A DNA stretch of 36,022 bases, from contig CAKZPE010000017.1 in NCBI GenBank assembly GCA_937138495.1, forward strand, positions 1-36,022, read 5' to 3'. The position numbers and the translations under genes are program-made. This stretch comes from an uncultured Oceanospirillaceae bacterium. Lineage in GTDB: Bacteria > Pseudomonadota > Gammaproteobacteria > Pseudomonadales > Balneatricaceae. Position 1 is the first letter of the stretch. Each line of letters starts with the position of its first letter. A model generated the notes under the pieces. The model saw only the letters and a program-made list of their open reading frames with translations. It did not search any database and was not told the DNA's origin. This document shows positions 26,760 to 34,468 of this stretch, one piece after another.

Positions 26760-27602
26760 ATGGCATTTGATGCGCAGCGTTCCGGTGAAAACTTTGGACA
26801 AATGATCCGTAATAACAGCACGGCTCTGGTGATTGGCGGGCTGATCGGACTGATGTCCGGGGGGCTGTTTGGTCTGTTGTTGGGCGGTGCGATTGGTGTG
26901 GCTTTATCCCGGGGACTCAAAAAACTCCTGGGGAATGCACTGAATCCGCAGGATGCCTTTTTTAAAGCGACTTTCTCCGTCATGGGTAAGCTTGCCAAAG
27001 CCGATGGCAGAGTCAGCCAGGAAGAAATCCAGTATGCCCGTGATGTGATGAACCGTATGGGGCTGAACAGCGAACGGCAAAAGCAGGCGATCGAACTGTT
27101 TACTCAGGGGAAAGAAGAATACTTTGAGATCGCCGATGTATTGCGGCCGTTAAGTGCTCTGATCCGTTACCGGGTGCCCCTGAAACTGATGTTTGTAGAA
27201 ATCCAGTTACAGGCGGCCATGGCAGACGGTCAGGTGAGCGAAGCGGAGTTAGCGATTATCCGGGAAGTCTGTGCGCTGTTACATATGTCTCAGGCAGAAA
27301 TGGCGGCACTGATGGCGCGGATGCAGTCTCAGTTCTCGTATCAGCAACACAGTTACCAGTCTCATCAGCATAATTCGGTCTCGCAGGCGACTTTATTGAA
27401 AGAAGCGTATGGTGTGCTGGGGGTTGCTGAAGATGTCAGTGATGCTGAGCTGAAAAAAGCGTACCGTCGTCTGATGAGCCAGCACCATCCGGACAAGCTG
27501 GTGGCAAAGGGGCTACCTGAAGAAATGATGCAGCTTGCCAAAGAGAAGACCCAGGAAATCCAGTCCGCCTACGACCGTATCCGTCAGGCCCGGAAAAACT
27601 GA
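26760..27602 (+). CDS. djlA: membrane-anchored DnaJ-like co-chaperone DjlA
   Basis: A co-chaperone that stimulates DnaK ATPase at the inner membrane. It has 280 residues. A glycine-rich membrane segment (about 20-45, with GxxxG spacing as needed for DjlA dimerisation) is followed by a TerB-like helical domain with two KADGRVSQEE / MADGQVSEAE acidic motifs and a C-terminal J domain (about 214-280) containing YRRLMSQHHPDKL with the essential HPD. The ATG is preceded by AGGATG. In this strand order it follows murU by 82 bases and ends 1 base before the convergent DUF3530 gene. Confidence 0.95.
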   Translation: MAFDAQRSGENFGQMIRNNSTALVIGGLIGLMSGGLFGLLLGGAIGVALSRGLKKLLGNALNPQDAFFKATFSVMGKLAKADGRVSQEEIQYARDVMNRMGLNSERQKQAIELFTQGKEEYFEIADVLRPLSALIRYRVPLKLMFVEIQLQAAMADGQVSEAELAIIREVCALLHMSQAEMAALMARMQSQFSYQQHSYQSHQHNSVSQATLLKEAYGVLGVAEDVSDAELKKAYRRLMSQHHPDKLVAKGLPEEMMQLAKEKTQEIQSAYDRIRQARKN

Positions 27603-27603
27603 T

Positions 27604-28812
27604 TTATCCGCCGGGCATTAGCTGCATTGCTTTCTCTGCTTCCAGCCGGCCCTCGGTGGTTCTGGTAAAGTCTGCATCAATGATATTGGTTTTCAGAATG
27701 CCGCGAATCTTTTTAGCCAGCCATTGCTGTTCACGTTTACTGTCGTCCGGGCGCTGATTAATCTTGATCTGACGATAGTCAGGCAGTTTACTGCGTTTGC
27801 TTAGCCTTAACCGCTGTTTCGCCTGGGTTTTGCTCAGCTCACTGTTTTCAAAATACAGATCCAGCACGGTTTCGCTGTCCAGCAGGGGAATGATTTCGTT
27901 TAACTGCGGCGCGGACGGGTCTTCAGGCTGACGCGGATCAATCATCAGCAGGCGGATATTCTGATCATCCTGAGTCTGTGATACATACGCTGCAGCCCAT
28001 ACCGCCCCAGTGCCAACGCCTAAAATGATCTGACGGTTTTGTTCCCGGTCTGTTAGCTGGGCGCTGGCGGCAAGGGTGATTCGAATGAGCTGATCGATAT
28101 AAGGTTCTTTTGATATGGCCTCATCCTCGCTCATGGTATTAGCCATGCTTGTATCCTGCATAGCTGCATCTGACATCGCTTCTGTAGCCGCTGAATCAGA
28201 GGCCTCCGTAGAAGCATCTGCTTCTGTGCCGGGGTCCTCTGCGGTGGAGGATGCCGGTTGCATATTTCTCACCGGTACCGGTACCGGGTGCGGGTCGGGT
28301 AATGCCACCGAGAGTGTTGCCCAGCCCTGATCGCTGAGGGACAGACGTAAAGGCCGGATAATATCTGGCCAGTCCGGTGTTGCCATACTTGGGTGGAACA
28401 GAATGATGCCCCCGTAAGATTCTGTAATGCCGCTGGGCATAAACAGGCTTAACTGGGTTTCTTTATCTGTTTCCAGCCAGATAATTTCAGTTTCCGGTGA
28501 CTGTTCCTGAGCCAGTGCTGCCGCCCGTTGTGCTGCCGGGTTCGGTACGCTGCGGGCCACTGTTTCAGATTGCCCGGTGTCTGACATAGCGTCAGCAGGC
28601 TGCATCTCTCCTGAAGCGGCTCCCATGCTGGCGGCGTTATCCTGATCCTCTGCCTGCACACTTATGGGAGACAGTACGCAGCACGAAAGGAATGCGGCAC
28701 ACATCAGTTGCTGAAATTTAAGGCGGCTTAGCTGCTTTGGAGGCGTTTCAGTTGTTTGCACAGGCTGGTTTCGTGTTGTGTTTAGATGTTCCGACAGTAC
28801 AATAGGCGCCAT
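27604..28812 (-). CDS. DUF3530 family exported protein (alpha/beta-hydrolase-like)
   Basis: About 402 residues from the ATG at 28812. A basic n-region ([10 protein letters not shown]) and hydrophobic core ([18 protein letters not shown]) form a probable signal peptide, so the protein is exported. The mature part shows [30 protein letters not shown] and [15 protein letters not shown], which fit a hydrolase-type fold (G-x-G-x-G at the nucleophile elbow without a clear serine). Two Met/Ser/Ala/Asp-rich low-complexity stretches interrupt it. The start is uncertain: the ATG at 28704 or a GTG at 28761 would leave more room for the divergent rpe promoter. Function unknown. Confidence 0.75.
   Translation of the reverse strand: MAPIVLSEHLNTTRNQPVQTTETPPKQLSRLKFQQLMCAAFLSCCVLSPISVQAEDQDNAASMGAASGEMQPADAMSDTGQSETVARSVPNPAAQRAAALAQEQSPETEIIWLETDKETQLSLFMPSGITESYGGIILFHPSMATPDWPDIIRPLRLSLSDQGWATLSVALPDPHPVPVPVRNMQPASSTAEDPGTEADASTEASDSAATEAMSDAAMQDTSMANTMSEDEAISKEPYIDQLIRITLAASAQLTDREQNRQIILGVGTGAVWAAAYVSQTQDDQNIRLLMIDPRQPEDPSAPQLNEIIPLLDSETVLDLYFENSELSKTQAKQRLRLSKRSKLPDYRQIKINQRPDDSKREQQWLAKKIRGILKTNIIDADFTRTTEGRLEAEKAMQLMPGG
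28776..28803 (+). promoter_or_regulatory. candidate promoter of rpe-gph
   Basis: TTGTGT (28776-28781, three of six) and TACAAT (28798-28803, five of six) are 16 bases apart; the start would be near 28810, about 28 bases before the rpe ATG. The region also encodes the N-terminus of the divergent DUF3530 gene if its long start is used. Confidence 0.4.
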
Positions 28813-28837
28813 TATTATTTCAAGAGTTGCTACTGCC

Positions 28838-29506
28838 ATGGCCGATTTTAAGATTGCTCCTTCTATATTATCAGCAGACTTTGCCCGTTTGGGGGAAGAA
28901 GTTGAAAATGTACTCGCTGCGGGTGCCGATTACGTGCATTTTGATGTGATGGACAATCACTATGTGCCAAACCTGACAATTGGTCCTATGGTGTGTAAAG
29001 CACTGCGCGATTATGGCATTGAAGCACCGGTTGATGTGCATCTGATGGTGCGTCCTGTTGATCGTCTGATTGGCGACTTCATCGATGCCGGTGCAAGCAT
29101 TATCACGTTTCATCCGGAAGGTTCCGATCATATTGACCGTTCCCTGCAGATGATCCGTGACGGTGGCTGTAAAGCGGGGCTGGTCTTTAACCCGGCGACG
29201 CCGCTGCATTACCTTGATCACGTTATGGATAAAGTGGATATGATTTTGCTGATGTCCGTTAACCCGGGCTTTGGCGGTCAGAAATTCATTCCGTCTACGC
29301 TGGATAAGCTTCGTCAGGTACGTGAACGTATCGATGCCAGTGGCTATGATATCCGCCTTGAGGTCGATGGCGGTGTCGGTATTGGCAATATCCGTGAAAT
29401 CGCGCAGGCCGGTGCTGATACCTTTGTTGCCGGTTCCGCTATCTTCAATACCGACGATTATGCGGCAACCATTACTAAAATGCGTGAAGAGCTGGCCCAG
29501 GCTTAA
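28838..29506 (+). CDS. rpe: ribulose-phosphate 3-epimerase Rpe
   Basis: Interconverts ribulose-5-phosphate and xylulose-5-phosphate in the pentose phosphate pathway. It has 222 residues and a TIM barrel. Metal and substrate motifs are clear: [58 protein letters not shown] and LEVDGGVG. The ATG at 28838 gives the canonical [11 protein letters not shown] start; in-frame codons upstream would run through the promoter. gph follows after 8 bases, a common pair. Confidence 0.97.
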   Translation: MADFKIAPSILSADFARLGEEVENVLAAGADYVHFDVMDNHYVPNLTIGPMVCKALRDYGIEAPVDVHLMVRPVDRLIGDFIDAGASIITFHPEGSDHIDRSLQMIRDGGCKAGLVFNPATPLHYLDHVMDKVDMILLMSVNPGFGGQKFIPSTLDKLRQVRERIDASGYDIRLEVDGGVGIGNIREIAQAGADTFVAGSAIFNTDDYAATITKMREELAQA

Positions 29507-29514
29507 TCCGCGTG

Positions 29515-30195
29515 ATGAAATCCCTTTTTGCCGGGCAACCGCCAGCGCTGGTGCTGTTCGATTTTGACGGCACTCTGATGGATTGTTTGCCGGATCTGGC
29601 CACAGCCATTGACCGGATGTTGTCGGATCTGGGACGGCCTGTGGCGGGCGAAGAAAACGTCAGTCACTGGATCGGTAACGGTGCAGCAATACTGGTGCGG
29701 CGGGCTTTACATGGCCGGTACGATATCGCTAATACTGAGCCGGATGCTTTATCAGAGCAGGCGCTGGCTCTGTTTCTGCAGCATTATGGGGATGTCAGTG
29801 GCCAGCAAAGCCGTTTATACCCGGGTGTGCTGGCGTGTTTACAGGCACTTTCGGAGCAGGGGATTCCGATGGGGCTGATCACGAATAAACCTTTGCTTTT
29901 TACGCGCCATTTACTGGAACAGTTTGCTCTGGAAGATTATTTCCAACTGGTGCTTGGCGGCGATTGCCTGCCGGAAAAGAAACCTCATCCGCTTCCTTTG
30001 CAGCATGCTATGCAGGAATTGAATACGCAGCCTGCTGATACTCTGATGGTTGGTGATTCTGCAAACGATATATTGGCAGCAAAAGCTGCGGGCTGCCCGG
30101 TAGTGGCTGTTAGTTATGGCTTTAACCATGGCAGGTCAGTATCTGAGTATCAGCCGGATCTTATTCTCGACAGTCTGGCTGATTTAGCCGGCTGA
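29515..30195 (+). CDS. gph: phosphoglycolate phosphatase Gph
   Basis: A HAD-superfamily phosphatase that removes 2-phosphoglycolate formed by DNA end repair or oxygenation side reactions. It has 226 residues. HAD motif I is VLFDFDGTLMDC with nucleophile and acid aspartates, motif II is LITNKP, the motif III lysine is in PEKKPHPLPL, and motif IV is MVGDSANDILAAKAAG. A small cap of about 70 residues follows motif I. The ATG at 29515 was used; a GTG immediately before it is also in frame. There is no clear ribosome site, so coupling to rpe is likely. Confidence 0.94.
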   Translation: MKSLFAGQPPALVLFDFDGTLMDCLPDLATAIDRMLSDLGRPVAGEENVSHWIGNGAAILVRRALHGRYDIANTEPDALSEQALALFLQHYGDVSGQQSRLYPGVLACLQALSEQGIPMGLITNKPLLFTRHLLEQFALEDYFQLVLGGDCLPEKKPHPLPLQHAMQELNTQPADTLMVGDSANDILAAKAAGCPVVAVSYGFNHGRSVSEYQPDLILDSLADLAG

Positions 30196-30227
30196 TTCTG
30201 TATTTACTGTTCACTGGTTTCCAGGTC

Positions 30228-30286
30228 TTTTTCCGGAGCTTGTTTTCGGCGCTTATTTTCAGAGCTTATTTTCGGAGCTTATTTGT
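30228..30286 (+). repeat. four tandem 13-base repeats carrying Shine-Dalgarno-like cores
   Basis: The consensus unit TTTTCGGAGCTTA occurs at 30243-30255 (one change), 30256-30268 (one change) and 30269-30281 (perfect), preceded by a diverged copy at 30228-30242 and followed by a partial TTTGT that runs into the ATG of the GTPase gene at 30287. The last GGAG (30275-30278) sits 8 bases from the ATG and is the real ribosome site; the first unit also has GGAG, the third GAG. The copies arise by simple duplication of the ribosome-site region. Confidence 0.85.
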
Positions 30287-31285
30287 ATGCAGTTTAAAGG
30301 GATACCCACCAATGTCATAACCGGTTTTCTTGGCGTGGGGAAAACCACCGCAATCCAGCATTTACTGGCCAATAAACCTGCTCACGAACGCTGGGCAGTG
30401 CTGGTTAATGAATTCGGTGAAGTGGGCATTGATGCCAGCATGATGGGTGAAAGTGCTGAAGGCGGTATTTATATGCGGGAAGTGCCCGGTGGCTGTATGT
30501 GTTGCACCGCAGGGTTGCCGATGCAGATGGCTCTTAATCAGCTGATTCAGCGGGCTAAACCTGATCGTCTGTTAATTGAACCGACCGGCCTGGGCCATCC
30601 TCAGGAAGTACTTGCCAGCCTGCGAAGTGCTGAATACAGCGAAGTGATATCCTTACAGGCTACGGTAACGCTGGTGGATGCCCGTAAATTGTCTGACCCG
30701 GATTACATAACAGATGAAACCTATCAGCAGCAGATTCAGGTGGCAGACTGTATTGTTGCCCATAAAGCTGACCTGTATAAGGCGGATGAGTTACAGCAGT
30801 TACAGACGTACCTGACTCAGCAGAAACTGGAAGGGCGGCCTGTGCATTCCGTTGCTCACGGGCAGTTGGCATTACAGTGGCTGGATCAGCCATGCCTCTG
30901 GCAACCTGAACCTGAATCTGAGACACACGGCCATGGGCACCGTCATGGTGATGTGTTTGCTGCCGCCCCGGATATGCCCGCGCAGGGATATCTGCGCAAA
31001 GATAATAAAGGGGATGGTTTCTTCAGCAGTGGCTGGATATTTCAGCCGGACTTTGAGTTCGACTTCATCGCGCTTGAATCGATCTTAATGGGGATTGATG
31101 CTGAGCGGGTGAAAGGTGTGTTTATCACGGATGAAGGTATCTTTGCGTTTAACATTGTTGACGGTCTGATGAGCAGTACCGCACTGGATGAGATTTATGA
31201 CAGCCGAATAGAAGTTATCGGCCGTCATCCCGGTGCGTGGCAGTCACTCGAAGCTGATTTGCTGGCAGCGAGTCAACGGCTTTAG
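30287..31285 (+). CDS. CobW/COG0523-family G3E GTPase (putative metal chaperone)
   Basis: A 332-residue G3E GTPase. The Walker A loop is GFLGVGKT (13-20), Switch-like NEFGEVGID follows, then the metal-binding CxCC motif GGCMCC (C70, C72, C73), IEPTGLGHP, and a variant base-recognition motif AHKAD (158-162) in place of NKxD. A His-rich loop HGHGHRH (214-220) lies between the GTPase and the C-terminal CobW_C domain. Family members move zinc or cobalt into client enzymes. No metal-dependent client or Zur-like box is seen next to it. Translation starts right after a 13-base tandem repeat array. Confidence 0.88.
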   Translation: MQFKGIPTNVITGFLGVGKTTAIQHLLANKPAHERWAVLVNEFGEVGIDASMMGESAEGGIYMREVPGGCMCCTAGLPMQMALNQLIQRAKPDRLLIEPTGLGHPQEVLASLRSAEYSEVISLQATVTLVDARKLSDPDYITDETYQQQIQVADCIVAHKADLYKADELQQLQTYLTQQKLEGRPVHSVAHGQLALQWLDQPCLWQPEPESETHGHGHRHGDVFAAAPDMPAQGYLRKDNKGDGFFSSGWIFQPDFEFDFIALESILMGIDAERVKGVFITDEGIFAFNIVDGLMSSTALDEIYDSRIEVIGRHPGAWQSLEADLLAASQRL

Positions 31286-31303
31286 TTAGCCTGGTTCAGT
31301 CGC

Positions 31304-32407
31304 TCAGTCCGATACCGACCAGGATATATCCAGTTCACGCAGTGCGTTCAGGTATTCATCGAGGCTGATCAGTCCGATACAGGGCTGTGCACCGCGCTGA
31401 GGCAGCTGGTTCGTCATCAGCTTACGGGTCAGCAGTATGGCTGGCATGCAGGGAATATACGGACCGTCACCGGAACGTGCAGTTAGCTCAAACGTGATTT
31501 TTTTGTGATTATCTTGTGTATCAGTGCCACTCATTTCCATATGAAAACCGCTGTTGCCTGTTCCCAGCCAGTCAAAGAGAAAGGACAGGCGCAACAAGGT
31601 TGGCGCTGTTCGGCTCAAGTTTCTGATTAATCCAGCCCTTACTCCCCAGGACAGCAGCCACAGCGTAAGGTGTATCAATGGGATTTCGAGGCCGGCATAA
31701 AAGCGTATGTTCTGCAGGTCGGGGTAGCGCTCCGGAAATATTGCCAGATCAGGAATGTCGCAGTTACCCAGTAAACGCCACCCCAGTTGTGGATATTTTC
31801 TGACTCTGAGCCCTTGCCAGCCATACAGGGTATCGGAGGTTGCGTGAGTCAGGGTTTCGATAGGTTTACCGGTATAACCCAGTATAGCGGCGGTGGTTGC
31901 CAGTCCCCGGGTGGTTTTCTGGGCGGTGGTTATGCCGTAGTCCAGACTTTTAAGGCGGGCAAATTCGGGCAGGTATTTATCGATAATCGCGGATGTCAGC
32001 CCGGGGACCGAACTGGCACCGCTAACCACAAGTGTGCCCTTGTCTTTTGCGGGAATGTCCAGTGTCTTAATGCCGCTGACGAATTCCCGGCCATCAGCCA
32101 GATCAATATAATGTGCACCACAATTAATGCAGGCCCGTGCCACGCTGTAGCTTTGATTCTGGAAGGGGCCTGACGTATGGATGACAATGTCTGGCTTAAG
32201 ATGCGTCAGGTGATCTGTTAACGGTTGGCTGATATCTAACTGATAACCCTGCGCAGGGCAGTTTGTTTGCAATTCAATCGCCAGGGCATCTGCTTTTTCC
32301 TTTGAGCGGCCGGCAATGGTTAGCTGAATATCTGTTTCCTGAGCGAGTGTCTGGCTGATGAAGCGCCCGAAGTTGCCATACCCGCCGATGATCAGTACAT
32401 GTTTCAC
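31304..32407 (-). CDS. saccharopine dehydrogenase-like NAD(P)-binding protein
   Basis: Encodes 367 residues with an N-terminal Rossmann fold: MKHVLIIGGYGNFGRFISQTLA (GxGxxG variant), TIAGRSKEKADAL after beta-2, and DIVIHTSGPFQNQSYSVARACINCGAHYIDLADG, typical of saccharopine dehydrogenase-like oxidoreductases. The rest (GASSVPGLTSAIIDKYL) fits that family, but the substrate is unknown and lysine metabolism should not be assumed. Its ATG overlaps the stop of the DUF4166 gene by 4 bases (ATGA); in other bacteria SDH-like and DUF4166 domains can be joined in one protein, so they probably act together. Confidence 0.82.
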   Translation of the reverse strand: MKHVLIIGGYGNFGRFISQTLAQETDIQLTIAGRSKEKADALAIELQTNCPAQGYQLDISQPLTDHLTHLKPDIVIHTSGPFQNQSYSVARACINCGAHYIDLADGREFVSGIKTLDIPAKDKGTLVVSGASSVPGLTSAIIDKYLPEFARLKSLDYGITTAQKTTRGLATTAAILGYTGKPIETLTHATSDTLYGWQGLRVRKYPQLGWRLLGNCDIPDLAIFPERYPDLQNIRFYAGLEIPLIHLTLWLLSWGVRAGLIRNLSRTAPTLLRLSFLFDWLGTGNSGFHMEMSGTDTQDNHKKITFELTARSGDGPYIPCMPAILLTRKLMTNQLPQRGAQPCIGLISLDEYLNALRELDISWSVSD

Positions 32408-33051
32408 AGGTGACTGCTTCCTTTTGTGTCAGTGGTGCCCGGTAGAAGGCTGATAGTGAAAACGCCGTCGTACTGGTAGAGCCTTCCCCACCATGGATGG
32501 CTGATATGCATACGCATGGCAAAACGGTTGTCATCCAGTGCCCATTCTTCTGCATAGCCCTGACCGATCAGCCAGCTGATGGGCAAAGGGATTCTGGTCT
32601 TTCCCAGACAAAGCGTGTAGCCCTGATGGTTCAGTTTTACTTTCTGATCTTCCCACGTATAGCGTAATAGCCAGCCTATGTGACCGGACATTCTTTCAAC
32701 CACAAGGTTATCGCTTATGGGCTCCATGGTTGAGCTGAAGCGGTAAGGCGGTTTGTTTTTAAACAGGAAAGTGCGCTCAAAACGGAAATGGTCGTTATAC
32801 GGTGCGCTGTGGTAGTCGACAGTGATAGGTACATCCGTTTCGCAGTGAGGCGGAATGCCTTTAAGACGCCAGAGTAATCCGGCCAACAACTTTACCGGAC
32901 GGGCACACCAGACGTTAATCGTGCCGGTAACCCGGGTATGGTCATCGGTACAGGGCCTGTTCAGGTAATGTTTGTGCATGACCGCCGGGAGCTGCGGCCA
33001 GTGCTGAGCAAAAATTTTACTGAAAATTGGCGGGTTGTTATCTGTATTCAT
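32404..33051 (-). CDS. DUF4166 domain protein
   Basis: Encodes 215 residues from the ATG at 33051 (MNTDNNPPIFSKIF). Recognisable DUF4166 features are the N-terminal LPAVMHKHYLNRP and FERTFLFKNKPPYRFSSTM, and WALDDNRFAMRMHISHPWWGRLYQYDGVF at the end. There is no signal peptide and one weakly hydrophobic segment. No enzymatic residues can be assigned. It overlaps the upstream DUF2269 gene by 4 bases and the downstream dehydrogenase gene by 4 bases, so all three are translationally coupled. A longer in-frame start at 33123 would overlap DUF2269 by 76 bases and is rejected. Confidence 0.75.
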   Translation of the reverse strand: MNTDNNPPIFSKIFAQHWPQLPAVMHKHYLNRPCTDDHTRVTGTINVWCARPVKLLAGLLWRLKGIPPHCETDVPITVDYHSAPYNDHFRFERTFLFKNKPPYRFSSTMEPISDNLVVERMSGHIGWLLRYTWEDQKVKLNHQGYTLCLGKTRIPLPISWLIGQGYAEEWALDDNRFAMRMHISHPWWGRLYQYDGVFTISLLPGTTDTKGSSHL

Positions 33052-33515
33052 GCAGGTTTTAGCACCATCAGAAAAAAGATGACCAGTATGCTGATGAATG
33101 CGGGGATACCCAGTGCGATCCACCAGTGAAATAATTTTCTGTGGCTGGCGGGCAGAGGGCTGTCAGTCATGCAGGCAGTCATCAGTTGCCGTTTCAGCTG
33201 TATCTGAATCCAGACGACAGGTAGCCAGCAAAGCCCGATCAGCAGATACAGCAGATAGCTTATAACTAACCATTTAGCATGCCAGTTGTAGCCGGATAGA
33301 TAAATTAACCAGATGCCGGACAGTGGCTGGAAGATTGCTGCCGGAAGGGTGAACAGGTAATCGGCCAGAACGGTGTTACGGGCGGCATATAACCCTGATT
33401 CAGGTACTTCGCCTGAAAAACTGCGAAACATAAAAAACGCAATGCCGGTGCCGGTGCCAAACAATATTGCAGCACTGAGGATGTGAAGCGTCTTTACCGT
33501 CAGATAAAGGGACAT
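33048..33515 (-). CDS. DUF2269 family four-helix membrane protein
   Basis: Encodes 155 residues with four hydrophobic segments (about 8-30, 50-73, 82-104, 130-150). The N-terminus YLTVKTLHILSAAILFGTGTGIAFFMF is typical of DUF2269, and a histidine lies in the first helix as in several heme or redox membrane proteins, though binding is not shown. It is the first gene of the coupled DUF2269-DUF4166-dehydrogenase operon. The 268-base gap on its upstream side holds no gene. Confidence 0.8.
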   Translation of the reverse strand: MSLYLTVKTLHILSAAILFGTGTGIAFFMFRSFSGEVPESGLYAARNTVLADYLFTLPAAIFQPLSGIWLIYLSGYNWHAKWLVISYLLYLLIGLCWLPVVWIQIQLKRQLMTACMTDSPLPASHRKLFHWWIALGIPAFISILVIFFLMVLKPA

Positions 33516-33783
33516 CGTATAACTGATCCTTCAGCTAAAGTCTGAAGGCCTACTTTAGCAGATTGGCAGTGCAATTAAATATTACTGAGCCGGTCTGGAC
33601 AGAAGGTAATCACACGAAGTTTTTTAGGGGCATTCAGTCTCTGTCCGGAAGTTTGCTCTGATATCAGGCAATATTTGAGAAAATACCCTGAAACGCTTGT
33701 TTAGGCGGCATTGGGTGTGTTTTTCATTGTCGCAAAGCGTCATCTTTTTGCCTTTTTGCGGCACGGTATTTTTGTTTTGAACT

Positions 33784-34311
33784 CTAATCTTCTATGGGAT
33801 TCGCCGGCTTAACAGTGCTGTTCGGTACCGCGTCTTTGGCGGGGGCCCCAATGTCTAACAGCGGCGAAGCATCTAGGCTTTCGGCGTCCATCATGCAGGC
33901 GACACGTTGCAGAGATGACAAAATCTGAGTCTGTTCCCAGCTCTCAAGGCTTTCTAAACGGTCAATGAATGCCTCGTGTAGCAAGGGTGGCGCTGTTTCC
34001 AATACTTCGATACCTTGTTTGGTAAGGCGGGCGTTGACGATACGTCTGTCGCTGGCGCTGCGTACCCGTTCCACCAGCTGCCGGTCTTCAAGCCGGTTAA
34101 GAATGGTCGTGACGGTTGCCTGACTGAGGGACACGTCAACCGAAAGGCGCCTGACAGTGACGTCGCCGAGATTTTTAATTGCTCTTAAAACCATTACCTG
34201 AGGGATTGTCAGACCACAGCTTTTAGAAACACGTTTAGACTGCAAATCAGTTGCGCGGATGATTCGGCGCAGTGCGATCAGAACTTCTTGCCAGCGTGTT
34301 GATTCATTCAT
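33784..34311 (-). CDS. MarR family transcriptional regulator
   Basis: Encodes 175 residues with a winged helix-turn-helix: LTIPQVMVLRAIKNLGDVTVRRLSVDVSLSQATVTTILNRLEDRQLVERVRSASDRRIVNARLTKQG (about 34-100). A helical dimer region and a disordered Asp/Pro/Ala tail follow. The size, and the divergent position to an osmolyte-type ABC importer, recall the MarR proteins EctR and CosR that repress compatible-solute genes, but sequence identity to them was not tested. An inverted repeat between the two genes (34386-34404) is the likely binding site. The ATG at 34311 is preferred to an in-frame TTG at 34323; no strong ribosome site is seen. Confidence 0.88.
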   Translation of the reverse strand: MNESTRWQEVLIALRRIIRATDLQSKRVSKSCGLTIPQVMVLRAIKNLGDVTVRRLSVDVSLSQATVTTILNRLEDRQLVERVRSASDRRIVNARLTKQGIEVLETAPPLLHEAFIDRLESLESWEQTQILSSLQRVACMMDAESLDASPLLDIGAPAKDAVPNSTVKPANPIED

Positions 34312-34357
34312 TATTAATTTCAATTAGTTAGTAAGGATGACATAAAGTAATGGCCTC

Positions 34358-34387
34358 ATTATATGACAAAATGAATAAAGGTTTGAA
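34358..34387 (-). promoter_or_regulatory. candidate promoter of marR gene
   Basis: Minus strand TTCAAA (-35, plus 34382-34387, four of six) and a perfect TATAAT (-10, 34358-34363) are 18 bases apart. The -35 overlaps the first two bases of the inverted repeat at 34386-34404, which fits autorepression. Confidence 0.5.
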
Positions 34388-34404
34388 CTCTAAATATTAG
34401 AGTT
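34386..34404. promoter_or_regulatory. 19-base inverted repeat, probable MarR operator
   Basis: AACTCTAA ATA TTAGAGTT: perfect 8-bp half-sites around a 3-base centre, a size and symmetry normal for a MarR dimer site. It lies between the divergent marR and substrate-binding protein genes and touches both predicted -35 elements. Confidence 0.6.
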
Positions 34405-34430
34405 GTAAGATGAATTTCAGGCATTATAAA
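34403..34430 (+). promoter_or_regulatory. candidate promoter of the ABC importer operon
   Basis: TTGTAA (34403-34408, four of six) and TATAAA (34425-34430, five of six) are 16 bases apart. The predicted start near 34437 leaves a leader of about 30 bases. The -35 begins inside the inverted repeat, so a protein bound there would block it. Confidence 0.5.
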
Positions 34431-34468
34431 ACAATAACATTAGCCCGATTTTATGGGACGGAGATATC

